Source: Trichuris trichiura (lineage: Eukaryota; Nematoda; Enoplea; Trichinellida; Trichuridae). From it: a stretch of DNA of 64,000 nt. Under the pieces are notes generated by a model. It worked only from the letters and a program-made list of their open reading frames with translations. It did not search any database and had not been told where the DNA came from. Each line of letters opens with the position of its first letter. Position 1 is the first letter of the stretch. Positions 21,827 to 32,592 of the stretch are shown one piece after another. Location: the NCBI GenBank assembly GCA_037903355.1, contig JBAJFE010000005.1, forward strand, positions 1,488,001 through 1,552,000. Reading direction: 5' to 3'. The position numbers and the translations under genes were made by a program.

Positions 21827-24602
21827 CTGAAATTTGCATCAAACAACTTCGTACCCATGAACACTTCGTATCCGAGTTGCGTAGATATGTGCTAAATGAG
21901 CGACATCGTTGGAATGAGGTACTTTTTGTATTGTCAGTTTTTTGACAGTTGTAGAACAACCCTTTTTGGGCAGATTGAGCTTTATGGCGCTTTTGGTCGA
22001 ACGGAGGAAGTACCGTCGAGAAGTTTGGTGCGTTTTCGAGGAATGATTCAAGACATGATGGAGGATGAATACTTTGTTGCGCGTTCGCAGGACTCACCAA
22101 TTGTTCATGCCAATTTGTTCAGGGAACAGACTTGCTACGTAACTTTTTCTTTGCTTTATATTCGTACGGCCGAATGTAACACAGCGCTCATTTCAGAACG
22201 ATTCAACGGACGGTTTTGTTTTGTTGCCGCAATTCTTGGAAAGCCGTCGTGTCTACCGCGCAATTTCCATTCCCGGCGAAACCGAATGGGTCAAAGAGAT
22301 ATCCTTTACCGTTAAACCAACTTTTCAGCGCTCTCAACGCAAAGTCGTTTTCTTAACTTGCTCTTTCCGTTTTACTGTTACTACGCCCAAAGCTCTACGC
22401 ACGCTGACGAACATTCCAAGAGGGCCAAAATCGATTTTTCCTATTCTCCATCGTCTACCATTATCCTGAAAGTAAGTAGGGGTTAATTATGGCAAATTTT
22501 TCTTCCGCAGAAGTGTACGTAAACAGAGAAACTGATTGCCTTAAAAGACTTTTTAAAAACTGAGCTGCTGTTTCTACCGTATGCCTCAAATAGGTGAATG
22601 TAAATAGAGACTTTGCAGATTACACACTTTTTGAAGTAACACTATCTCGCCAAGCTTCACCTATGGGAAATCTGTGTAACGTCCGACGAAAGAGCTTACT
22701 GTAGTTTTTAAATTTAAAAGAAATGCAGGTACCTAACATTCCGTCGAAATGTGGCTATCGAGCAAGAGCCCCCTTCTACCGCACTTTGAGAAGCAACGGT
22801 GCGTGGGTGGGTCTATTCCTAATAGACTCGATTTTCCCGCTGTTTCACCTGCATTACAGCTACCTTACTGTACATTCCGGGCGAACTTCGACAAGGCCGA
22901 AAATTTCTTCTCAGAAAATAACAGTTTATTATAAAATGAGATGTCTCGTACGCTCGCCAAGGGCATAGGGCTACCTTCTATAAAAATGGCAATGTACTTA
23001 TTTTTTCTAAAAATTATGATATATTTTCTTAAGATCGAATAAAACCATACTTTGCTAGTGCAAGAGCCAATCGAAGAAATGCTTTCGGTGATTGAAGTGA
23101 ACTGTTTTTGTGCAGGTATACGACGACTGGAAAGATATACGATTAAATGATGTGATCGAAACTGTCGGTATTTACTATGGAAACAATGATGGCTCTAATG
23201 GCGAGGTTCATTTGGAGTATGTAAGCTTCGCGTTTTACGGGAACTACTTTATCATCTTTTCAAGAATTGCGTCACCGCCACGCTTGCATGTCGTCGCTTA
23301 CAGAAAGCTGGTCTCCGATCACCCTTCCTATTGTCATTACGACCTTGTTACCGAAGGTAGGTGCTTTCTACGACGAGCAGATTGAATTTAAAGTTTTTCT
23401 TTGCTTCAGAAGTGCTTAGGTCACACGTTGACTTGTCCAGCACGCGGCAGGCAGTACTCTCCACGTTCGCTAACCTCTTATACGGAGATGAACTGGCAGC
23501 AGAATACTTGCTGTGTCATTTGCTGTCGTCTGTGTAGGCATTTCGCTTGTGTTTAATTGACGATTTCTGCATTCAGTCCATCTTTCAGACGTCATCGTGT
23601 TGGCACGCTGCCAGTGGGTAATATGACGCTAAACTTATACAAAGCCGACAATGATTTGTCCGTTAAGTTGGACACTTTGTTGAAACAGTTGTTAACAAAG
23701 GTAGAAAGAAGGCATGATCGCTTAACGTAAAATATTCCTTGTTCAATAGGTTCATTACTTGCCGCTTCAACTAGACGTACTGAACAGCGAGACATTGGTG
23801 CCGCGTAAGAATTATGAAATGGATGTGCTGACGGAGGGCCGGTTACAACTGCCCAGTGGAACAGTACTTTTGATAGACGAAAATAAGTTACAAGAAGGAG
23901 CGTTGAACGAGAACGGTACCCAAAAGGATGTCGCAAAGGAAAGCCTTATTGACACCTATTATTTTAGGCTTGAAAAATATTGTTGCTCTCCGATCGATCA
24001 TTCAATGGCAAAGTGTTTCTTACGATTTCAACTGGCAAGCAGTAACTATCGAAACAAACGTAAACGTGTTGGCAATATCAGCTGGCAAGTCGATGCTTCC
24101 AGTAAGTTAGCGGCGCTAATGCTATGCACGCTAAAGTATGCTCATACTTTGTATATTGCAGTTCAGCTTCACGCTGCCCTTGGAAAGACGTCAAGACATA
24201 CCGCATTCCATTGTAGACAATGAAATGGTCATTTTGATCCGTAGCTATTTGTCCCTTTGCAAGTTGTTACCGCTGAAAAGTTCTCAGGAAAAGATGCAGG
24301 AAGTACTATATTAAAACTTGTGGCCAAAAACTTCGCTTACAGAGAACAATTCCTTTCTAGGCAGCGGGAAGAAGTTTTGTTCTCGCCAGACAGGAAGATC
24401 CCAACATCACGGAAAACGATTTGCATCAATGGGTAACGCTGGCCAGGTAATTAAATTCGAAAAAATGAATTTTTACTTGTTAACTGCGTTCCATTGCAGC
24501 GTTCTAGCGCTATCCTACGGAATGGAAACAATCGACGAAGAGCGTTGGGAAAAGGCGGTCGCTATGGAACAGCTTCGTCGAAATAGAATGAAAGAAAACT
24601 AA
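21827..24602 (+). CDS. MCMBP: MCM complex-binding protein (5' exon unresolved)
   Basis: MCMBP binds MCM3-7 in place of MCM2, supports assembly of the replicative helicase and helps unload it after replication. Exons show RSLVRFRGMIQDMMEDEYF, RVYRAISIPGETEWVKE, VYDDWKDIRLNDVIETVGI, PPRLHVVAYRKL, the winged Walker-less AAA-like part with GDELAAEYLLCHLLSS, then IIQWQSVSYDFNW, MLPFSFTLPLE and a C-terminus ERWEKAVAMEQLRRNRMKEN. The exon from 21827 (HEHFVSELRRYVLNERHRW) follows an acceptor TTTTGCAG but has no in-frame ATG, so the first exon is missing or lies within the RAD9 3' region. The junction after WVKE (about 22310-22365) is also uncertain. A 644-bp intron (22472-23115) holds no recognised gene. 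The same strand and tight spacing with RAD9 suggest a shared transcription unit, which is inference. Confidence 0.85.
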
Positions 24603-27600
24603 CAGCAGATTGACAAAGACGAAAAAAAGACTTTCTTGCGTTAAGTTCCATTTATCATATTATCAGCGCGCTCAACGGAATGTTTATTAAATGATTGCAT
24701 CCGCAAAGCGTAGATAAAATGAAAATCACTTTGCGGAATGAACGATCACAATTCTATTCGCGAATTAATTAAGTACCCGTTAAATTTTGTCAGTTGCTTA
24801 AGGGCAGAGAATTTGAGGCATTCTGAAGGAACGTCTTCAATAAAACACTTACTAGCAATGCACCTTTACTAACGTAGAATTTTCAGGCGTTTCATAGTCA
24901 AATATTACGAATTGAGCTAAAGGAAAAGCCAAGCTGAGCTGATAATAAGAAAAATCAAGACAGGTAGAAGCGATGCGCAGGATGTAATACTGTAAAATTC
25001 AAATATTCAAACTGCTCCTGCGGCATTATTTCGGGCAGTCAGGTTTGTACTGTACTTAACGTAGCACGCTTTCACAACAGCAGATTCTGGACGACATCAA
25101 ATCAACAGAAGATGTGTACAGTCAACCTGCGAGGTAGATTTGTTCTCATTGACGTTTTACATCGATTTCACAAATAATTATATATATTACGCGTAATTTC
25201 AATGGTCAACTTTTCATAGGAAGAATGAAATGCCCGCTGCATTTTTTCGACAAGCTGTCGTATCAAATTGCTTCTCCATTTTTTCAAATCATCCAAGAAG
25301 TCGCCCCACGCATGTTTTTGTTCCGCCTACATTTATTTGCTTTCTAAACAGCTTGAATTTGGTGAGACGTCACGTCGGCTTAGCGTTATCCGACGAGTGT
25401 TTTTTTTTTCAATCTTAAAATGGTTATATTTAAAGATGATACTATTCCGTAATGATTGTCCTGTTGCTTACTTTCACTGCTGAAAACAAAACTGCTTAAC
25501 ATCCTAAATTGACCACATAAAGTGTTCAACGTTGACTGCCTTCGTCATCATTTTCAGAACTATTGTGCGTGTGAATGGCAAGTCGATAGAACGAAGGAGT
25601 AATCAAGACTCAGCCATACTATGCTATTATACGAACTTAACGTTTGCAGTTGCGGCAGTTCTTTGGCCTAAGGCGTGGAAGGAGAGATACAGTTGAAGCA
25701 AGTTGTCCTCATCTGAAATGAAGGCTCATTACTCACCTAATGTTCGCTATCACTAAGCCGGATCGATGAAGGTAGAAAAAACTATGAACAAAAAAACAAT
25801 TCAAACTGATAGAGCACTACTAGAATACGCCGCAGTGGCCAACCTTTGTCCTGTGCTCAAATCCAATCAATCATTCCGTCAGCAACGGTTCACATACTCT
25901 GTTGACAATGTACACCGAGACGAAATTAGCTTCTGTCAACGACTGGACAGGTAAAACGACCGTTGATGGCATATTGGCGGCCATTCAGTCGGAATCGTTT
26001 TTCAGCTTTTAAATTTTACGTCGGAAAAATGACGTACCAACTTTTTTAAACCGTTAACCGACCTTTTCCAAAGTGACATAACGTTAGACAAAAACATGTC
26101 GTCCCTTAGACGTCAACAAATCACTCAACGATAGAATATGCTCCTCCTTTGAAACTGAATGTGTACATTGTAACGGTAAGTCATTCAATGGCATTTTTAC
26201 CCTCCTATTTTGTAAACTTCAATCCGCGAGCTGACAAAGGCGGCAAGATTATTCGTAGCGCTCTTCATCATCGAACCGGCGCTGAGAGCTAACACATGAC
26301 GCCCAATACTTAACCATAGGAATTTAAGTATAAAAAAAAGAAGATTGATACTTGGGCCCAAACTTAGCGTACATGCTTCAGGGCAAAGTGACAGGTAAAA
26401 GACTTTAACAGAATTAATGGCAAGAATTCAATAAGGGAACTTATTTTTCAAACAATGCAAAGCGTGACCCGCCATTAACAATTACAGCTTTCTTCTTACC
26501 TGAGAAAAAAGTTCTTAAGGTCGAAGCGAGGCTCAGCAGCACTTTCACAGTTGAAAACCGTTTTAGTTTGTTTCCCGAAACGGATTTTTAAAATTACGTC
26601 TTCTCAGCGAGTTAGCAAACGTTGGGAAAAAGCGACTGCAAACAATTGGCCCCTTTGGCGCTCTCAGTCAATTTCCGCGACGTTGACTGAGATTTCCGTT
26701 TGCGGAAAAAAAATAAATTCCCGAAACAGCTCATAGCTTTCTAGTCGCGTTGACAGACTGACCCAAATGCTGGTGACAATAAAAATCACATTACCACCAC
26801 CCAGTGGCGCTCAGCGAAAAAAGCTTTTTTTCTTCCTTCTCCAAAACGCGCCATGTGGTTCTGTTACTCCGTAGGCTAAGATGCAAATTTTGAACATTCA
26901 AACTTAGCGCTAATAGGAAAAGGATAATTTGCATAAAGCTTCTTAGCCCTAATAGAATTTCGCTTAGGCGCCACATGGTTGCCGCCAGCGGCAATTATTC
27001 TTCAAAAAAGATAAACCTTTGTTACGTACGCTTCTTTCTTTCCCGGCGGGCAACAGTTGCGCCGAAAATGAACAGCTGTCCTCAAAATTTATGCTCTTTC
27101 AATAAACTTATATGCAAATTTGGTCACTCCATTACTCGGTATCAAACATTCATTCGACTTGTTAGTCAACCGTTGTCAATGACCGACCAATCGCGTTGCG
27201 TTAGCAACATTTGAATATTGCATTAGAGCTCACTGACCTCGTGGCTGTGTACATACTCTATTTGCAATAGAGAACTCGTTGGATGCTTCCTTTGTAGGGC
27301 GGGCTCAACCGTCCCTTCTTACACAGATAAGAAGCTGGAAAAGAAACACTACACAAGTGTGTAAACGAGAATATAGACAACCTGGCAAACAACTTAGCCC
27401 GAACGGATGTTCTCGAGTTCACGTGATCATATTGACATAGCGAATGCTTGCTTTCCAACAGATCGTACTATTAAAGACGTAAGTTAGCCCAAAGAGAAAC
27501 GTACGTCGGTCAACTAGAGCTTAACTAATTCAGTACAGCCGTTGGATCAGTCTGCTTGGCGGTGGTGATTCAAACAACTGGTAAGACTTTATATATCCGC

Positions 27601-27834
27601 ATAGATTATTTCATTATTTATGCATATGTATTAATGTGTGCATTTTGAATTCAACTTTGACACCATCCGATCTACAGCGCTTACGCTCGGCAAGCGTAAA
27701 CATGCTGGCGTTATAACAAGAAAAGTCGATAGACTATAACAGGCGCTTGCCGCCGAGTTCGTTGCGTCTCATAGAGAATTAAGCAACCACTTGTCACGTG
27801 AAACATCGACAGGCAACACGTGAACATCGCTACG

Positions 27835-27852
27835 TTCTCTCTCTCTCTCTCT
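27835..27852. repeat. TC dinucleotide microsatellite
   Basis: An uninterrupted run of about eight or nine TC units upstream of glutamine synthetase. It is likely a polymorphic simple repeat; such pyrimidine tracts sit in many promoters, but no function is shown. Confidence 0.85.
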
Positions 27853-27947
27853 TCCCGCTAGACAAAGCGAGCTTTGGCAATCGGAGTCGGTTCAGGTTGC
27901 TTGTTGCTTTGTCATTATCATTTAAACTAAACGACCCGAAGCGATGT

Positions 27948-27980
27948 TGTTTTTCCTACGGATTCGCCGTAGGAAAAACA
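27948..27980 (+). promoter_or_regulatory. Perfect 14-bp hairpin upstream of glutamine synthetase
   Basis: The 14 bases at 27948-27961 (TGTTTTTCCTACGG) are exactly complementary to 27967-27980, with a 5-nt loop ATTCG. It lies about 160 nt before the start codon, so it is either in the 5' leader RNA, as a stem-loop, or in the promoter as a dyad. The role is unknown. Confidence 0.6.
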
Positions 27981-28141
27981 TGGTGATGACAAGCAAACGT
28001 CCGTATAATGTAGAAAATATGTCAACTAACGAGAAGACAACCGTGCGCTGGTGATGGCTGACCAGTTGTTGTTTCGCACACACGCTTGTTAGCTCGTTAG
28101 AACCTTCATTGGTGCACAGAGTGCTTTGCAGATTTGCAACG

Positions 28142-29520
28142 ATGGCCTTTACGTTGACGATAAATACGGCAAACAACAAGTCGGTGCTGAGCAACTACCT
28201 GAAAATCCCTCAGGGAGACAAGGTGCAAGCCACGTATGTATGGATTGACGGAACGGGCGAAAATATGCGGGCAAAAACTCGCACGCTCGACGACGAGCCC
28301 AAGTCGGTAAAAGGTCGACCATAGCCTATTTATTATAGAGAATTTGTAGCCAACTTGGTCAGTTGATTTTTTTAGAACTGCCAATTTGGAACTTCGACGG
28401 CTCAAGCACCTGCCAAGCGGAAGGATCAAATTCGGACGTCTACCTTTACCCGGTGGCCATGTTCAGGGACCCTTTTTTACAAGGCAAAAACAAGCTGGTC
28501 CTATGCGAAACTTACAAGTACAACAAACAGCCTACAGGTATGTGTGCGCTTACCTGCTTTGCCGTTGCGATCGTCGTTGTGAAAATTGAAGCGTCCAATA
28601 CAAGGCACAGCTGCTTCGAGGCGATGGAAGATGCTAAACGCTTCGAGCCGTGGTTCGGCATTGAACAAGAGTATACGCTTTACGACTTGGACCGATATCC
28701 GTATAGATGGCCAAAGCTGGGTTTCCCGGCACCTCAAGGACCATACTACTGCGGTGTAGGCGCAGATCGGGTGTTCGGCCGAGACGTTGTTGAAGCTCAC
28801 TACAGAGCTCTTCTCTATGCCGGCATTAAAATTGCTGGCACCAATGCGGAAGTGATGCCCGCTCAGGTAACCACAATATTCATCCGTGTATGTCATATAA
28901 TCTTTTCTTTTTTTAGTGGGAATTTCAAATAGGCACCTGCGAAGGTATCGAGGCAGCTGATCACCTCTGGATGGCTCGCTATATTCTGCATCGCGTTGCC
29001 GAAGACTTCAACGTTGTCGTCTCATTCGATCCAAAGCCTGTACCTGGCGATTGGAATGGCGCCGGTGCTCATTGCAACTTTTCAACAAAGCAAATGCGCG
29101 AAAGCGGCGGCATAACGTAAGCGAAATGCGTAGAGTGACTCCCGCCGGCCAATATGTACCATATTGTTGCAGCCATATTGAAGAGGCGGTGGAGAAGTTG
29201 TCAAAACGCCACAAGGAGCATATCAAAGTTTACGATGCGCACGGAGGCATGGACAATTTACGACGTTTGGTCGGTCGTATGGAAACGTCCAGCGTCAGCG
29301 AATTTTCAGCGGGAATTGCCCATCGCGGAGCCTCAGTTCGCATACCTCGCCAAGTAGCCGATAATGGATGCGTAAGTATTTTTTAATTCACAATTTGAAA
29401 AGCGATCATCTCCTTTCTCCTCTTCTTTAGGGGTACTTAGAAGATCGAAGACCCGCTTCGAACAGCGATCCGTACCGAGTAACTGAAGCGCTCGTAAGAA
29501 CGGTCTGTCTGGACGAGTGA
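28142..29520 (+). CDS. GLUL: Glutamine synthetase (type II, eukaryotic)
   Basis: Makes glutamine from glutamate and ammonia with ATP; eukaryotic forms are cytosolic decamers. Six exons with consistent phases: 28142-28313, 28376-28537, 28592-28866, 28917-29116, 29173-29371 and 29431-29520. Motifs in order: [49 protein letters not shown] (metal-binding Glu), [47 protein letters not shown] (metal Glu), [16 protein letters not shown] (ATP/glutamate-binding His), [26 protein letters not shown] (catalytic Arg) and [20 protein letters not shown]. It ends CLDE, slightly shorter than vertebrate enzymes. The first intron uses a weaker GTCGAC donor, chosen because only this joins VKELPIWNF in frame. All key residues are present. 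Confidence 0.95.
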
Positions 29521-29726
29521 CAACACAACCACTACTTGGAAGTAGATTGTCGGCGAATGGGCGCATCATGTTCACAATGGAAAAGAAATCGTCAGCTTTT
29601 CGCACGTGCACCTTTTAGCCTCTTACGCAAACGATATTTTATCTAGAAGTTTCATTGCAATCCTTTCTCTTTTCTTCTTTTATCCTTTCTACATCAAATT
29701 TCGAAGCTATTCATTCTTGAAGCAGT

Positions 29727-29732
29727 AATAAA
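29727..29732 (+). terminator. Probable poly(A) signal of glutamine synthetase
   Basis: AATAAA about 205 nt past the stop codon and only 20 nt before the antisense ISCA2 stop. The two 3' UTRs must therefore overlap or nearly so. Confidence 0.5.
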
Positions 29733-29751
29733 CGCCCATGGCCGGCGAATT

Positions 29752-30153
29752 TCAAAGGGAATCTTCCTTAACGGAAAAAGAAGCGCCGCAAGAACATCCC
29801 TGTTTGGCAACTGGATTTGTCTCGATTCGAAATGCCGATCGTATCAACTCTTCGCGGTAGTCCACCGTGGCACCGTTCAAAAATTGCATGGACATTTTGT
29901 CGACAACAACTCTGGCGCCGTTTCGCTCGAAAACAACATCGTCTTGGCTATCCACGTCGCTCACGAGATCAAACTTGTATTCGTAACCTGAACATCCTCC
30001 ACTGTCTACCGTAATCCGTAGCAACTCGTTGGCGCCCGCAATGCGCCTTAGCCGTTCGGCGCACTTGTCCGTTAGGTTCAATGTCGCCTGGGCAACCGTG
30101 CCTCCCATTCGATTCAGTACAGTACCCAACGAGCGTCGTAGCAAGAAATTCAT
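29752..30153 (-). CDS. ISCA2: Iron-sulfur cluster assembly 2, mitochondrial
   Basis: A-type carrier that works with ISCA1 and IBA57 in making mitochondrial 4Fe-4S clusters. One exon, 133 residues. The N-terminus MNFLLRRSLGTVLNR is a short basic, hydrophobic mitochondrial presequence. The fold follows: LTDKCAERLRRI, LLRITVDSGGCSGYEYKFDL (first cluster Cys in GGCSG), RNGARVVVDKMSMQFLNGA, VDYREELIRSAFRI and NPVAKQGCSCGASFSV (Cys pair GCSCG). All three cluster-binding cysteines are kept. The frame continues upstream to 30261, but the Met at 30153 gives the normal family length. The gene is tail-to-tail with glutamine synthetase. Confidence 0.94.
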   Translation of the reverse strand: MNFLLRRSLGTVLNRMGGTVAQATLNLTDKCAERLRRIAGANELLRITVDSGGCSGYEYKFDLVSDVDSQDDVVFERNGARVVVDKMSMQFLNGATVDYREELIRSAFRIETNPVAKQGCSCGASFSVKEDSL

Positions 30154-30539
30154 CGGCAATTCACTGCTAAGCTTGAAGAAAGCTCTAAAAAACGATGCGC
30201 GTTTTCGTAAAGCGGCGATGAACAAATTGACTTTGCAAAAAGCGCGACGGCGTTGCAACACTTCGAAAGGTCATTTATTTTCCCGCTTCACGATGGGGCA
30301 AATGTTGTTGCAACAATTGTTGCTGAAGCGTCTTTTCAGAACAGACTGTTTACGAGTGTTCACCGGAAGCAGGATGCAATATACGAGTGCGCTTCGACTT
30401 GTTGCCATACATGCACTCGTGTGTACAGTATTCGTGCAGTTAACTCGACATACGCGACGCATAGAGAAAGTATGAACAGTAACTATACGGCCAGACTGTA
30501 CAGTTACACTGTCTTCTTCTCTCCAAGGTTTCTACAACG
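30154..30539. other. 5' flank of ISCA2
   Basis: The upstream region of ISCA2, including an open extension of its frame to 30261 that is likely 5' leader. Long plus-strand frames here (for example 30253-30720) run into the repeat block and have no family match. Confidence 0.45.
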
Positions 30540-31800
30540 CGCGCGAGGTATTAATGGAATTTACGGCATTCACGCAGTATGTCTGCGAAACCAACTGTTT
30601 CTATGGTACGTATGTAGTATTTATACTGTATGCATTTGCTTAAGAGAAATACTTAAGTTATGTATGGCTTCTACGTGGTACGCATTGCTTATAAGAGGAA
30701 TAACTACGGTAAAGGCATAATCTACAATATGCAAATGATTTAAACTGCATACAAAAAAGGTATTTACGATACGCATTTTCTCTAAGGCACACACTTAGTA
30801 CCTATATTGTGCATACTTGCAAAGACGAAGCATTTAATGTACATGAGGCATACACGCGATTTATATTGCTTATAAATAGGACGCTTGTAACACAGTATCC
30901 ATTGCATAAATACTTGCCTGTAGGACATCTTTATAGCATATATGGTATGTACGTGGTATCCCGTATATCTAAGCGTAGATGTAGTGTCTATGGCGCACAT
31001 AGTTGCTTGGAGCGAATACCTAAGGCGTTTATAGCTTGCATATGGTATAAATTGCTTATAAAAAAAGTATTTGTAATATCTAACGCTTCTACGTTACGTG
31101 TGCACACCGTATATGGCATAAAGATATCCTACAGGCATGTATTTATGCCATGGATACCTCACGCTGACTGTAGACCCAGCATATCACAAGTACTTATAAG
31201 CAATATATATCGCGTGTATGCCACATATACACTAAATATTTCCTCCATGCAAGTACATACAATACAGATACTACGTGTGTGCTTCAGAGAAGATATATAT
31301 CATGTTTCCCTTAATAATAAGACCTTCCCTGAAAAAAAGCGTTACCATTACTTTTAGGATGCACTTTAGTGTATAAGTCCTACATTAAAAATAAGCCCCA
31401 ATTGCGATATTTTTCTTCCTTTACATTTCCGCTTCCTATTAGCTTCTGCACATAAATCAATGAACAAATGTCGAGTGTGGTAGCCGAAAATAAAAGACAT
31501 CCCGAAAAATAGGCCCTGCTATGTTTTCTGAAGGAAAAATAAATATATGACCCAGCCTTATTATAGGGGAAACAAGGTATCATAAATACCATTCTTATAT
31601 GCAATTTAATTCATTTGCATATTATAGATTCCATGAATATCCCATGCATGCAGTTATACACACCATAAATACGACACCTATGGTATAGCTATCCTTCTTA
31701 TAAGCAATGCATACTACACGTATACCATAATATCCCGCTTACAGGCAAAGTATACTGTGTGAATGCCGTAAATTCCATGAATACACTGCGTGCATAATGA
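30540..31800. repeat. Mosaic of diverged direct and inverted repeat copies
   Basis: Several motifs recur. TATATGGCATAAAGATATCC with a following TACAGGCA block occurs at about 31108-31137, in a variant at about 31716-31746, and inverted at about 30915-30945. ATGGAATTTACGGCATTCAC at 30554 is matched in inverted orientation by GTGAATGCCGTAAATTCCAT at about 31759. ATTGCTTATAA occurs at 30684, 30865 and 31051 (spacing about 181-186) and inverted at about 31191 and 31697. Left and right ends are thus rough inverted copies of each other. Long frames such as 30809-31357 are a by-product of the low stop density. It could be a decayed satellite or foldback element cluster. Confidence 0.65.
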
Positions 31801-32592
31801 ATGAATGTACGGCAACAAGATCAGATGCTTCCAAGTTGGTTATGCAAAGTTACTAACGTACGCTTAGCCTATTTCAATAAATAATTAACATAAATGCACT
31901 AAGCAAAGCTATTTACGATTAAAAAAATCAGCGGCATACGTTAACTGTTACCAACACAAACGTGATGTCGCTGAAAAATGTTTATACGCTATCTTTGTCA
32001 CAAACACGCCGTTCTTTCAACGAACATTGTGCTTATCTTGACGGTGAAAAACGTGTCCTTAATTGATTAGCTAAAAATAGTTAAGCTATTTTTGGACATG
32101 CGCGACAAAGATAAGTAATTATAACCTACGATGGAAATCTGATATCGCATCAACGTTATTGTTGTAAGCCTAATGCTAATTTTCTTTTACGCAGCGAAAG
32201 ATAAAAGAAACAAAAAATTAAAATAGGAAAATCGTACGCTAACCTGCTTCTTATCGTTGTTGACGACGACACAGTGCGAAGAGAATTTAATGACGTAGTA
32301 ACCACCGGACGGCACACAGAGGTCGCTGCTGGTGCTTTTAATCGCCATTCGGGCAAAATTTCTCTTCTCCAATAGTCATCGCCGTAATAGGAGCAAAATC
32401 TGAAAGCGTCGGCATTCGACTCGACAAATGAAACCGAAAAGCGGAAAGGCATACAAGGGTGCATAGCCTTAGCGACGACAACACAATTCATTGCAAAGTC
32501 AAACCGGTCAACTTTACTTCCGTACTATTTTTCAAAGTGAAACAAAAACATAAACAAAAAGTTGACAAATGAGGAGACAGCACCAATTGCTG
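31801..32592. other. Spacer downstream of STT3A
   Basis: No recognised gene. A minus-strand stretch at about 32187-32350 (MAIKSTSSDLCVPSGGYYVI) ends near a GTTAGC donor and has exon-like composition, but I could not place it in a family or find the rest of a gene. Confidence 0.35.

Larger units (their letters stand above)
24603..28141. other. Long spacer before glutamine synthetase
   Basis: No gene family was recognised in about 3.5 kb. One short frame (25766-25954) followed by a GTAAAA donor has coding-like composition but no partner exon. The right end holds a TC run (27835-27852) and a perfect 14-bp hairpin (27948-27980) in the presumed promoter or leader of glutamine synthetase. Confidence 0.4.

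Noticed and set aside
30809..31357. 182-codon open frame suggesting a Tyr/Ile-rich protein
   Set aside because: It lies wholly inside the mosaic repeat block, its 'protein' repeats follow the DNA repeats, and it matches no family. It results from the low stop density of the repeat.
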